Source: PFJX01 sp964393825 (lineage in GTDB: Bacteria > Pseudomonadota > Gammaproteobacteria > Burkholderiales > Thiobacillaceae). From it: DNA of 64,000 nt. The notes under the pieces are model-generated. The model was not told the DNA's origin and made no database searches. It worked only from the letters and a program-made list of their open reading frames with translations. The translations under genes were made by a program, and so were the position numbers. Shown here piece by piece: positions 9,206 to 17,964 of this stretch (position 1 is the stretch's first letter; every line of letters starts with the position of its first letter). The DNA is taken from positions 62,001 to 126,000 of the forward strand of contig CAYMUY010000001.1 of assembly GCA_964393825.1 (NCBI GenBank), in the 5' to 3' direction.

Positions 9206-9904
9206 ATGGCCTATCTTCTCCATCCCAGCGGCAGCCTGCCCTATCACCTGCGCGCCTGGCGCTGGCGGCATAGCCTGTGGGCGCCGTTTCACGCCCAGGT
9301 GCGACGCTGGCTGACCGACTGGCGGCCGTTCGCGCGGCATCTGGTGCTGATCGGACCCAGCGGCGGTTACGCGCTCACGGCCCAGTTCCTCGAACGCTTC
9401 GAGCACATCGACGTGCTCGAACCCGATCCCCTGGCACGCTGGCTGTTGCGGCGGCGGTTCCCGAACTTCCTCTTCCGCTGGCATGACGGCCGCGATCTGC
9501 CGAAGGCGGGCGGTTTTTCCCGTCTGGCGGCGCGCTTTCCCGAAGCGGCCTTCCTGTTCTGCAATCTGCTCGGCCAGGAACTTCAGGGCCAGCCCGCGGA
9601 TTTCCGGCGCGCTGCCTGGCTGGCCGAACTCGAGCCGGCGCTGGCGAACAGGGAATGGGCAAGCTGGCATGATTTGGCATCCACTTCACGCCCGCCCGAT
9701 CGACCGCCGCCTCCCGCGATCGAGCAGGCCATGCCCCTGGATCGTCTGCTGGCGGCCTGCTGGGAAGGCGGTGAACTGGCGGTCATCGACCATGACACCG
9801 CCGGTCTCTGTCCCCAGTTGCCGCGACGCTACGCCATCTGGCGGCTATCACCGGGGAGCCATCACCTGATCGAATGGATAGGCACGACACGACCCCGCTC
9901 TTGA
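9206..9904 (+). CDS. Hypothetical protein, possible Rossmann/SAM-methyltransferase-like fold
   Basis: I do not recognise a named family. The 232-residue protein contains a segment resembling the glycine-rich first strand-loop and acidic second strand of class I methyltransferases (LVLIGPSGGYALTAQFLERF, then HIDVLEPD near residues 49-76). The rest is rich in Arg, Trp and Leu. It begins 15 bp after the AstE-like gene and is probably the third gene of that operon. No catalytic motif can be assigned. Confidence 0.6.
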   Translation: MAYLLHPSGSLPYHLRAWRWRHSLWAPFHAQVRRWLTDWRPFARHLVLIGPSGGYALTAQFLERFEHIDVLEPDPLARWLLRRRFPNFLFRWHDGRDLPKAGGFSRLAARFPEAAFLFCNLLGQELQGQPADFRRAAWLAELEPALANREWASWHDLASTSRPPDRPPPPAIEQAMPLDRLLAACWEGGELAVIDHDTAGLCPQLPRRYAIWRLSPGSHHLIEWIGTTRPRS

Positions 9905-9990
9905 TATGGTCGGAGACGGCCCAACATGGTGGAATCAGCGCGTCTGCCGACGTCCGTCACCACCACGCTCTCTTGCTTAACGAATAACTC

Positions 9991-11109
9991 ATGTCAAAAC
10001 GCGATTACTACGAAGTTCTTGGCCTCTCGAAAGGCGCCTCCGACGAGGAAATCAAGAAAGCCTTCAAGAAGCTGGCCATGAAGCATCACCCTGACCGCAA
10101 CCAGGGTGACAAGGCCTCGGAAGAGAAATTCAAGGAAGCCAAGGAAGCCTACGAAGTGCTGTCCGACGGCAACAAGCGCGCGGCCTACGACCATTACGGC
10201 CATGCCGGCGTCGACCCGTCGATGGGTGGCGGTGGTGGCGCCCGTGATTTCTCCGATGCCTTCTCGGACATCTTCGGCGACATCTTCGGTGGTGGCGGCG
10301 GCGGCGGGCGTCGCTCCCATGTCTATCGCGGTGCCGACCTGCGCTACAACCTGGAAATCTCCCTGGAGGAAGCCGCGCGCGGTACCGAGACCAAGATCCG
10401 CGTGCCGGTGCTGGCCGAGTGCGAGCACTGCCATGGCAGCGGCGCCAAGCCGGGTACCGATCCGGTCACCTGCCCGACCTGTGGCGGTCATGGCCAGGTG
10501 CGCATGCAGCAGGGCTTCTTCTCCATCCAGCAGACCTGCCCGCGCTGTCATGGCAACGGCCGCATCATTGCCGATCCCTGCACCCATTGCCATGGCGAAG
10601 GCCGGGTCAAGAAGCACAAGACCCTGTCGGTACGAATTCCCTCCGGTGTCGACGAGGGCGATCGCATCCGCCTCTCCGGCGAGGGCGAGTCCGGGGTCAA
10701 TGGCGGACCACCCGGCGACCTCTACGTGCAGATTCATCTCAAGTCGCACCAGGTCTTCCAGCGCGATCACGACGATCTGCATTGCGAATTGCCGATCTCC
10801 TTCGCCACCGCGGCGCTGGGTGGCGAGATCGAGATCCCCACCCTGGACGGCCACGCCAGCATCAAGATTCCCGCCGAAACTCAGAGCGGCAAGGTCTTCC
10901 GCCTGCGCGGCAAGGGGATCAAGGGGGTGCGCAGCCAGCATCCCGGTGATCTGATGGCGCACATCGTGGTGGAAACGCCGGTCAACCTGACCGATCGGCA
11001 GAAGGAACTGCTGCGTGAATTCGACAGTTGCTGCGGCGGCCAGGAGGGCAAGCACAACCCGCGCGCCAAGTCCTTCATGGACAAGGTGAAGGAGTTTTTC
11101 GCGGCCTAG
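9991..11109 (+). CDS. dnaJ: Chaperone protein DnaJ
   Basis: The Hsp40 co-chaperone stimulates DnaK ATPase activity and delivers unfolded clients. It is 372 residues: a J domain (1-70) with the HPD motif (HHPDRN), a Gly/Phe-rich linker (75-105) ending in a poly-Gly run, then four CxxCxGxG zinc repeats (CEHCHGSG, CPTCGGHG, CPRCHGNG, CTHCHGEG) at about 143-210 and the C-terminal client-binding domain. No dnaK or grpE is next to it here, although these usually precede dnaJ; an 86-bp gap separates it from the previous gene, so it probably has its own promoter. Confidence 0.98.
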   Translation: MSKRDYYEVLGLSKGASDEEIKKAFKKLAMKHHPDRNQGDKASEEKFKEAKEAYEVLSDGNKRAAYDHYGHAGVDPSMGGGGGARDFSDAFSDIFGDIFGGGGGGGRRSHVYRGADLRYNLEISLEEAARGTETKIRVPVLAECEHCHGSGAKPGTDPVTCPTCGGHGQVRMQQGFFSIQQTCPRCHGNGRIIADPCTHCHGEGRVKKHKTLSVRIPSGVDEGDRIRLSGEGESGVNGGPPGDLYVQIHLKSHQVFQRDHDDLHCELPISFATAALGGEIEIPTLDGHASIKIPAETQSGKVFRLRGKGIKGVRSQHPGDLMAHIVVETPVNLTDRQKELLREFDSCCGGQEGKHNPRAKSFMDKVKEFFAA

Positions 11110-11130
11110 CGTTGCGCCCAACCCCGCCGC

Positions 11131-11163
11131 AGCCGTCATTCACGCCGTAACGGAATGACGGCT
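11131..11163. terminator. Hairpin between convergent dnaJ and the minus-strand gene
   Basis: Perfect 10-bp arms 11131-11140 and 11154-11163 (AGCCGTCATT and its complement) with one more closing pair stand between two convergent genes. There is no T tract on either side, so it may be a bidirectional barrier or an RNA-stabilising end rather than a canonical intrinsic terminator. Confidence 0.5.
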
Positions 11164-11174
11164 AGATCCACGTT

Positions 11175-13085
11175 TCAGCGGCCTTCCGCGTCCACCCGGA
11201 AGCGCACCGAGGCCACTTCGCGGCCATTGTTGTCGCTGTCGTGCATGCGCAGGTCATAGTCACCAGGCGCCTTCGGCGCGATGAAGGTCATGCTGCCGGC
11301 GGTGAGCTTCTTCATGTACTGGTAACTGAGATCGTGGCGGTCGTTCTCGGCTTCGCTGCCATGCGCGACCGCTGACGGGATGATGCCGATCCAGGCATTG
11401 CCGGCGTAGCCCTCCGGCGCGGTGAAATGGACCACGATGGCTTCACCCGCCGTGAAGCGGTCACGCTCCAGACGCAGGCTGGCCGGGTCGATACGGCTGC
11501 TACCGACTTTCACAGTACGGCTCAGCACCTTGCCGGCATCGGTTTCTACCTCCACCAGGAAAGTCTGACCCGGGTTGAACCAGCCGGAGGAATTGGCATA
11601 GAGATCGAGCACGACCTGGCCGGAGAACTGACCCAGGCTGGCGACATGCGAGGCATTGAGCTGGCGGCCGTCGCGGAACACGCCGAGCATCCAGTTGCCG
11701 CCGTTCCTGCTGTGCCAGACCTGGCCACCGGCCTTGTCGCCCTTGTCTGTCGCGCTCCAGACGGAGATGCTGGTCACGGGCTGATGATCCGGCAGTTCCA
11801 GCGCGAGGCGGAAGTGGCCATCCGGCGTGCCGTTGGGGCGGCCATTGCCCCACTCGCCGATACGGTCCTCGTCCAGCCCTTGCCAGCTGAATGTCTCGAT
11901 CCGGGCCGGGATCACGGTGTTTTCCAGTTGGAGGGCGCGGGTCAGCACCTGGCCGTCTCCTGTCGCCACTTCCAGGAGGAAATGCTGTCCGGGATTGAAC
12001 AGGCCGGAAGAGTTGGCATAGAGATCCAGGGCCACTTCCCCGGAAAACTCGCCGAGGCTGGCGATGTGCGAGGCGTTGAGCTGACGGCCATCGCGGAACA
12101 CGCCCAGCATCCAGTTGCCGCCATTCGCGGTATGCCAGATGTGGCCGCCGGCCTTGTCACCGCTGGGATTGGCGCTCCACAGGGAAATGCTGGCCAGAGT
12201 GGTGCGTTGCGGCAATTCCAGTGACAGCAGGAAGTGGCCATCCGGCGTGCCGTTGGGGCGGCCATTGCCCCATTCGCCGACGCGGTCCTCGTCCAGTCCT
12301 TGCCAGACCAGGCTGGCGATTCGCGACGGTGTTGGCAAGGCGCCGGCATCGGATCGCGTGGCCGTCCAGGCATACATGGGCGAACTGGCCGAATAACCGC
12401 GGCCATCCCCCTGGATGAAGCGACCCTCCAGCTTGTCGTCCCGCAGGCGGCCACGATAGGCCTGCTGAGCGCCAGGACGGGTGAAACTGAGTTCGCCGAT
12501 ACCCTTGTCGAAATACAGTTCCTCGAGCGGCTCCCACACACCATGGGCATTGAACCAGGCCCGCCCGACCAGCATGCCCCCGGTGCTGGAGAGTTCCAGC
12601 TTGCCGAGGGCGCCAGCGGCATCGATCCGCCAGGTACCGGCCAGGTCGGGGCGGAGAGCGGGCGACGTGGATGCGGATACTGGTGCATGGATGGGAGGAG
12701 GGGAGGCCGGTGGCGGGGGCGCTGCGGCGGAATACGTGGCGGGTGGCGCATGGGCGGGCCTGGCCGTCGGCACCGGGTCTCGCACCGTGATCTCGATACT
12801 GTGGCTGCTGAGGTTCATGTCGCAGTTCACGACACCCACACCCGCTTTCAGGCCGCGAACCCGGGCATGGTTCTTGTCGGAATCCAGGATCTCCAGTTCC
12901 GGGCCGACTTTCCAGTCCACCACGGCGATGAAGGGGGTACCCAGCAGATGCACGGTGGTGACGTCGCCGACCGCAATCGAATTCCGGTCGGCCTCCAGCC
13001 TCGCCGCGTTCGCGGCCACACTGGTCAGGAACAGGATGAACAGCAGGAAGCCTGGTCTCATCCAGGCAAACACTCGCGGTTTCAT
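11175..13085 (-). CDS. Secreted multidomain protein with two tandem repeats
   Basis: Function not recognised. The 636-residue protein has a signal peptide (about residues 8-27, FLLFILFLTSVAANA). It continues with a domain of about 80 residues resembling a bacterial Ig-like fold, a Pro/Ala-rich linker (110-145), and a beta-rich domain reminiscent of a lipocalin or calycin. Two 140-residue repeats each start WQGLDEDR and carry GEWGNGRPNGTPDGHF and GGNWMLGVFRDGRQLNASH. The C-terminal domain ends in the PGDYDLRMHDSDNNG type seen in secreted bacterial proteins. It is probably periplasmic or extracellular. It stands alone, upstream of the signalling cluster on the same strand. Confidence 0.85.
   Translation of the reverse strand: MKPRVFAWMRPGFLLFILFLTSVAANAARLEADRNSIAVGDVTTVHLLGTPFIAVVDWKVGPELEILDSDKNHARVRGLKAGVGVVNCDMNLSSHSIEITVRDPVPTARPAHAPPATYSAAAPPPPASPPPIHAPVSASTSPALRPDLAGTWRIDAAGALGKLELSSTGGMLVGRAWFNAHGVWEPLEELYFDKGIGELSFTRPGAQQAYRGRLRDDKLEGRFIQGDGRGYSASSPMYAWTATRSDAGALPTPSRIASLVWQGLDEDRVGEWGNGRPNGTPDGHFLLSLELPQRTTLASISLWSANPSGDKAGGHIWHTANGGNWMLGVFRDGRQLNASHIASLGEFSGEVALDLYANSSGLFNPGQHFLLEVATGDGQVLTRALQLENTVIPARIETFSWQGLDEDRIGEWGNGRPNGTPDGHFRLALELPDHQPVTSISVWSATDKGDKAGGQVWHSRNGGNWMLGVFRDGRQLNASHVASLGQFSGQVVLDLYANSSGWFNPGQTFLVEVETDAGKVLSRTVKVGSSRIDPASLRLERDRFTAGEAIVVHFTAPEGYAGNAWIGIIPSAVAHGSEAENDRHDLSYQYMKKLTAGSMTFIAPKAPGDYDLRMHDSDNNGREVASVRFRVDAEGR
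11480..12305 (-). repeat. 420-bp tandem coding repeat
   Basis: Two copies inside the secreted protein gene, offset by exactly 420 bp (12305-11886 and 11885 to about 11480). In the best-conserved 69 bases (about 11819-11887 against 12239-12307) I count four mismatches. It marks a duplicated 140-residue domain. Confidence 0.85.
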
Positions 13086-13159
13086 GGCGACCCCTTCTAC
13101 GTGTTAACCACAGTATTAACAGTAGACATCTTTGTCCCGATTGCCTTCCCGGGCTTGCG

Positions 13160-14794
13160 CTAATCCACCACGATACGGTTGCGACCGCGCTCCTTCGCCC
13201 GGTAGAGCCGCTGGTCGGCCTGCTCGATGAGGCTGTCGACCGTGCTGTCGGGCGTGGCGGCCACCACCCCGGCGCTGAAGGTGACGCGGAACGCGGACTC
13301 CCTGCCGCCATGCCGGATGGCCGAGAAATCCTGGCGGATCGTGTCCAGCATGTGCAGGGCGTCCTGCTCGCCACAATCGTTGAAGATCACCGCGAATTCC
13401 TCGCCACCATAACGTGCCACCACATCACTGCGGCGGATGCGTCGGCGCAGCAGGTTGGCCAGGGTCTTGAGCACCCGGTCGCCGGCGAGATGGCCATGCT
13501 CGTCGTTGACCGCCTTGAAATGGTCGAGATCGAGCAGCGCAAGCGCCACTGCCGTATGGTTGCGCTGGGCGCGTGCCAGTTCCGACTCCAGCCGCTCCTT
13601 GAGTCGGGCATGGGTGAGCAGGCCGGTGAGGCTGTCCTGCGACATCAATGCGCGGATTTCCCGCGCCCGTCTTGCCCGGATGGTCACGGCGGCAACCAGA
13701 TGACGGTCCTCGATCGGCTTGCCGAGAAAATCATCACCGCCCAGGCTCATCGCGCGCAGTTGCTGTTCCAGGCCTTGTTCGGTGGAGAGATAGACGATGG
13801 GCAGGCTGAGGTGGCGATCATCCTGGCGGATCATGCGCGCCAGTTCCATGCCGGTGCATTCCGGCATGTACAGATCGGTCAGCATCAGATCGGGGTCATG
13901 GCCGGACAGCCATTCCAGTACCAGCCGGGGCTGGGTCAGCGCGGTTGCGTGCATGCCTGCCCGGCGCAGCACCAGGGCATAGTGTTCGGCCAGAGCCGCC
14001 TCGTCGTCGACGATCAGGACACTGTAGGGCTCACGCTGCTCGCGGTGGGTCAGATGCTCCAGGCGATCGAGCAGGAAGGTCGCGTCGACGGGCTTGTGAT
14101 AATAGGCGGCGGCACCGGCGCGGATCGCTGCGAGGCGGGCATCGAAATCATCCCGCGCACTCACGAACACCACCGGAATGTCGTCCATGTCCTGATGGCT
14201 CCGCAGCTCGCGCACCAGATGCGTGCCGGCCAGCTTGCCTTCCGGCAATACGACATCGAGCACCATGGCATCCGGACGCTCATCCGCGACCGCCGCCTCG
14301 ACTCCCCGGGTATCCGGGAACACCCGAACGTCGTAGCCGAAACGGCCCAGTTGCAGGCGGAATTCCTCGGCCAGGTCCGCGTCGTCCTCCACCAGATAGA
14401 TCAGACGCGATTCCATGGTTGTCATCTGGGGGGGCGAGGTGGCTCCGGGTTCGATTTCGGGGCCCTTGTCGATCACTCGGAGCAGTTCCGCCAGGGTCTC
14501 CCCAACAGCCCGCAAGGACGAGGGCCCGGGCCGCTCGGCTTCCGCCAGCCAGGCCAGAAGCTCCTTTTCCAGCCTGCGTGCGGTATGGCTCATTTCGGTA
14601 TAGCCGAACGTGGCACCGGCTCCGGCCAGACGATGAATTTCGAGATGCAGCTGGTGCAGGTTCTCTTCAGACCACAGGCCGCTGTCGAGCATTTGCCAGA
14701 GCGACTGGATCCGCGCCATTCGGCCCGGCAGTTCACCGGCATATTCGCGGCGCAGTGCGGTCAGTTCCGCCTGGAAGTCGGTCGAATGGTGCAT
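13160..14794 (-). CDS. Hpt-REC-REC-GGDEF diguanylate cyclase
   Basis: A 544-residue cytoplasmic signalling protein. The N-terminal Hpt domain has a phospho-histidine in LEIHRLAGAGATFGY (about 45-60). Two receiver domains follow: the first with EDD and VLDVVLPEG, the second with VDDE and LTDLYMPECTG. The GGDEF domain has the active signature GGEEF near residue 465 and should make c-di-GMP. The ATG at 14794 is used because the longer frame would need a TTG start and would overlap the upstream gene by 50 bp. It lies 28 bp after the receiver gene and forms a phosphorelay with it and the kinase. Confidence 0.92.
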   Translation of the reverse strand: MHHSTDFQAELTALRREYAGELPGRMARIQSLWQMLDSGLWSEENLHQLHLEIHRLAGAGATFGYTEMSHTARRLEKELLAWLAEAERPGPSSLRAVGETLAELLRVIDKGPEIEPGATSPPQMTTMESRLIYLVEDDADLAEEFRLQLGRFGYDVRVFPDTRGVEAAVADERPDAMVLDVVLPEGKLAGTHLVRELRSHQDMDDIPVVFVSARDDFDARLAAIRAGAAAYYHKPVDATFLLDRLEHLTHREQREPYSVLIVDDEAALAEHYALVLRRAGMHATALTQPRLVLEWLSGHDPDLMLTDLYMPECTGMELARMIRQDDRHLSLPIVYLSTEQGLEQQLRAMSLGGDDFLGKPIEDRHLVAAVTIRARRAREIRALMSQDSLTGLLTHARLKERLESELARAQRNHTAVALALLDLDHFKAVNDEHGHLAGDRVLKTLANLLRRRIRRSDVVARYGGEEFAVIFNDCGEQDALHMLDTIRQDFSAIRHGGRESAFRVTFSAGVVAATPDSTVDSLIEQADQRLYRAKERGRNRIVVD

Positions 14795-14822
14795 AGTGAT
14801 CGCGGTTGCATGAGGTCGGAGA

Positions 14823-15182
14823 TCAGGGTTTGGCGAGGATGTCGGCGATGCGTTGTTCGAAATCCTCGCCAACCGGCTTGCTGATGTAATGGTCGCAGCC
14901 GGCGGCGATGGCTTTCTGGCTGTCCTGGCTCATGGCCGAGGCGGTCACCGCCGCGATCTTGCCGCGATAGCCCCGCTCGCGCAGGCGCCGCACCGCCTCG
15001 TGGCCATCCATTTCCGGCATGTGCATGTCCATCAGAACCAGGTCGTAGCAGCCGGCCAGCGCCATCTCCATGCCAGCGCGGCCATTCGCCGCCGATTCGA
15101 TCTCGTGACCCTGCATGCGCAAGCGCAGGCTGAGCATACGACTGATCATCGCGTCGTCTTCCACCAGCAGAATGCTTGCCAT
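14823..15182 (-). CDS. Single-domain response regulator (CheY-like)
   Basis: A 119-residue stand-alone receiver: acidic pocket VEDD at 7-10, phospho-acceptor Asp in LVLMDMHMPEMDG (about 52), conserved Thr/Ser in AVTASAM and Lys in YISKPVG. It has no output domain, so it probably passes phosphate on or binds a target protein. It lies 6 bp after the kinase gene and 28 bp before the Hpt-GGDEF gene. Confidence 0.94.
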   Translation of the reverse strand: MASILLVEDDAMISRMLSLRLRMQGHEIESAANGRAGMEMALAGCYDLVLMDMHMPEMDGHEAVRRLRERGYRGKIAAVTASAMSQDSQKAIAAGCDHYISKPVGEDFEQRIADILAKP

Positions 15183-15188
15183 GGTGCG

Positions 15189-17363
15189 TTACTCCTTGGG
15201 GAGGGTGAAGGTGAAGGTGCTGCCGGCGCCCGGCTGGCTCTCGACCGAGATGACGCCGCCATGCAAGGCCACCAGGGAACGGGTGATGGCGAGGCCGAGG
15301 CCGGTGCCGCCGGCCTTGCGCGTGCTGGAACTGTCCACCTGGCGGAATTTATCGAAGATTTCCGGCAGGTCCGCCTCGGGGATGCCGATACCGGTATCCA
15401 CCACGCTGACTTCCGCATGACCATCCAGCATCCGCGCCCTGACCGTGATCTGGCCGCCTTCGGTGAACTTGATGGCATTGCCGATGAGGTTGATGAGGAT
15501 CTGGCGCAGACGCAGCGGGTCGGCGTGCACCTGCAGCGCGCCCGTCTCGTCGATCAGGGTGATGCCGCGTTCCTGCGCCTTCAGGCGCAGGTGATCCAGC
15601 ACCTCGCCGACTGCGCTGGCCAGCGGCAGGGGTTCCGGGCGCAGGTCCAGCTTGCCGGCTTCGATCCTGGACAGGTCGAGCAGATCGTTGATCAGATGCA
15701 GGAGGTGGTCGCCCGAGGCCTGGATGTCCCGCGCCATGTCGGCGATCATCGCCGCCGGAGGCATCTTGTCCACCTGCTTGAGCAGGGGTAGATAACCCAG
15801 GATGACGGTCAACGGCGTGCGCAACTCGTGGCTCATCATGTTGACGAACTCGGACTTCATCCGGTTGGCATGTTCCGCTTCTTCCTTGGATTCCCGTAGC
15901 GACTGTTCTGCCTGCTTGCGCAGGGTGATGTCGACGATCATGCCGACGAACAGGATCTCGCCCTCGACCCGGCTCTCCCCCACCGCCAGTTCGATGGGGA
16001 ACAGGCTGCCATCCTTGCGCCGCGCCACCACTTCGCGGCCGATGCCGATGATGTGCGGGTCGCCACTGGTCAGGTAGCGGCTGAGGTAGCCGTCATGCGC
16101 GGAGTGGTAGGGCTCGGGCATCAGCATGTTGACGTTGCGGCCGATCACCTCCTCGGCGAGGTAGCCAAAATCACGTTCAGCGGCCGGGTTGTAGGTACGG
16201 ACGATACCGTGCTCGTTCATGGTGATGATGGGGTTGACCGCCGTATCCACCACGGCGCGATTGCGCGACTCGCTGGCCGCCAGTTCGCGGGTGCGGTCGC
16301 GTACCTGGTGGCGGATGATCCACTGGCGGTTGAGCAGGTGCGCCAGGTAGGCCGCCAGCATGGCACTGATAAGCAGGCCGGCCAGCAGGACCGGCCAGGA
16401 GGCGGTACCCCGATGCGCGGCGAGGTAGGCCGGACTCGGCCTCAGGGCAATGATCCAATTGCGACCGGCCACCGGCAGGCTGTGGCGAAATTCCATTCTC
16501 GCGGGACTCTTGTCCCAGGCTTGCGGCAGATGGGCGAACAGCAACTCGTCTTGCTGCAAGGCTGCCGACTCGAGGATGCGCAAGGAAACATCCGCCAGGT
16601 CGAGTTGCGACTTGTCCAGGGCATCGAGAACGATCTCGTCGACATGGAACACGCCCACTGCCATGCCTCGCAGCGAAGCCCGGCGCTCCGCCGGAGTCGC
16701 TGCCGGACCATTGAATATCGGCGCGAAGACCAGGATGCTGGGACTGCGCGAGGTCTCCTGCACCAGGGAGACGGGCGCGCTGGCCACTGGTGTGCCGCTG
16801 TCCCGAGCCTGCTCCAGGGCTACCCGCCGTGAAGTGTCGGAGGCCAGGTCGAACCCCACGGCCGCCTTGTTTTTCGCCAGAGGGGTCAGGTAATGAATGG
16901 GAAAGTATTCGTCGCGCGGGGCCGCCGGCACCAGGCGGCCTTCGGCATTGCATTCGCTAATGCGGAAATCGGGATGGCCACCGGCGCGGGCAGCCGCCTC
17001 GAAAGCGGCGCGTTGTGAATGGCTCACCTTCGGCGTCCATTCCAGCACCTGGATGCTCTGCATCCTTTCCTCGAGTGGGTTGGTATAGAGGTCGAACTGG
17101 CGTTGCGAGACCACCGGGGCCGCATGCAGGAAACGGCGCAGGCCGCGAACCGCCTCCAGGTTCACCTCGATTTCCCGCTCCAGGGAGGCCGCGTGCTGTT
17201 CAGCCAGGTGCTCGAACTCGCGGTGCAACCTGGATTCCCGCCATTGCTCCACGAATCGCATGGCCGCCAGACTGATGGCGGCGCCGATCAGGAACACAAC
17301 CAGGGCGATGAGGCCATTGTGGGCCGGCAATACACGCGATGTGTTGCTTCCGGATCTGTTCAT
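15189..17363 (-). CDS. Membrane CHASE-PAS sensor histidine kinase
   Basis: A 724-residue inner-membrane kinase. TM1 is at about 18-38, followed by a periplasmic CHASE-type sensor (about 70-295) and TM2 at about 320-342. A PAS domain lies at about 370-490 with a PAC end (VGMIVDITLRKQAEQ). HisKA carries the phospho-His in MMSHELRTPLTV (about 510), and the HATPase domain has NLIGNAIKFTE, DTGIGIPEADLPEIFDKF and GTGLGLAI. It has no receiver of its own; the two genes immediately downstream supply receivers and Hpt. The ligand is unknown. Confidence 0.95.
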   Translation of the reverse strand: MNRSGSNTSRVLPAHNGLIALVVFLIGAAISLAAMRFVEQWRESRLHREFEHLAEQHAASLEREIEVNLEAVRGLRRFLHAAPVVSQRQFDLYTNPLEERMQSIQVLEWTPKVSHSQRAAFEAAARAGGHPDFRISECNAEGRLVPAAPRDEYFPIHYLTPLAKNKAAVGFDLASDTSRRVALEQARDSGTPVASAPVSLVQETSRSPSILVFAPIFNGPAATPAERRASLRGMAVGVFHVDEIVLDALDKSQLDLADVSLRILESAALQQDELLFAHLPQAWDKSPARMEFRHSLPVAGRNWIIALRPSPAYLAAHRGTASWPVLLAGLLISAMLAAYLAHLLNRQWIIRHQVRDRTRELAASESRNRAVVDTAVNPIITMNEHGIVRTYNPAAERDFGYLAEEVIGRNVNMLMPEPYHSAHDGYLSRYLTSGDPHIIGIGREVVARRKDGSLFPIELAVGESRVEGEILFVGMIVDITLRKQAEQSLRESKEEAEHANRMKSEFVNMMSHELRTPLTVILGYLPLLKQVDKMPPAAMIADMARDIQASGDHLLHLINDLLDLSRIEAGKLDLRPEPLPLASAVGEVLDHLRLKAQERGITLIDETGALQVHADPLRLRQILINLIGNAIKFTEGGQITVRARMLDGHAEVSVVDTGIGIPEADLPEIFDKFRQVDSSSTRKAGGTGLGLAITRSLVALHGGVISVESQPGAGSTFTFTLPKE

Positions 17364-17512
17364 CGGGTCCTGTCATCTTATGGCGTCAGGTGAAGTGGCA
17401 ACTCTTCCGTGGCCACCGGATTCCCTGGATGGTAACCCTGAAATCGGGGCCGCCCCATTTCAAGTGGCATCAGCCACTGCGATTCCCTTTCCACGCCCAG
17501 ATCGCCCGCCAT

Positions 17513-17956
17513 TCAGGTCTTGGGTCGGCTGTGCACGTGATGGGGATGCGCTTCGCTTTCCACCGGGATCAGGTTGAGGGTGCCGTGGCGGACGCCGCGT
17601 TCGGCGGCGAGTTTTTCCGCGAAGGTGCGGACTTCTCCGGTGTGGCCGCGCAGGAACAGGGTTTCCAGGCAGTTGTCGTGATCGAGGTGGACATGCATTG
17701 AGGAGACCACCAGATCGTGGGCGTGGTGTTGCAGGTCGGTGAGGCGCTCGGCCAGGCGGCGTTCGTGGTGGTCGTAGATGTAGGAGAGGCTGGCGACGCA
17801 GTGCGGCGCTTCGGCCCTGTCGATGCGGCGCGTCTCCAGCTCGCGCCGGATCATGTCGCGCACGGCTTCCGAGCGGTTGGCGTAGCCGCGTTCGCGGATC
17901 AGGCGGTCGAAGTCTGCGGCCAGGGTTTCATCCAGGGAGATAGTGAAGCGTTCCAT
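17513..17956 (-). CDS. nikR: Nickel-responsive regulator NikR
   Basis: A 147-residue ribbon-helix-helix repressor with a C-terminal ACT-like Ni(II)-sensing domain. The RHH part is MERFTISLDETLAADFDRL. The nickel site of the family is present: His in HAHDLVV, the MHVHLDHDNC stretch, and its Cys (equivalents of His76, His87, His89 and Cys95 of the E. coli protein). A His-rich tail (HPHHVH) follows. It begins 8 bp after the transglutaminase gene and is probably the last gene of that run; no nickel transporter or hydrogenase genes are adjacent. Confidence 0.94.
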   Translation of the reverse strand: MERFTISLDETLAADFDRLIRERGYANRSEAVRDMIRRELETRRIDRAEAPHCVASLSYIYDHHERRLAERLTDLQHHAHDLVVSSMHVHLDHDNCLETLFLRGHTGEVRTFAEKLAAERGVRHGTLNLIPVESEAHPHHVHSRPKT

Positions 17957-17964
17957 GGCGGTGC

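Noticed and set aside
8135..9670. 511-codon minus-strand open frame
   Set aside because: Antisense to the AstE-like gene and the next gene, which have family motifs and overlap structure.
11480..12305. Repeats read as a CRISPR or insertion sequence
   Set aside because: They are in-frame protein domain repeats with a 420-bp period, with no spacers or transposase.
12157..13374. 405-codon minus-strand frame in another register
   Set aside because: It overlaps the secreted repeat protein, which has a signal peptide and domain structure; this frame is Arg/Pro-rich noise.
17463..17478. Six-bp hairpin after nikR as terminator
   Set aside because: The stem is short and there is no T run in the direction of transcription.
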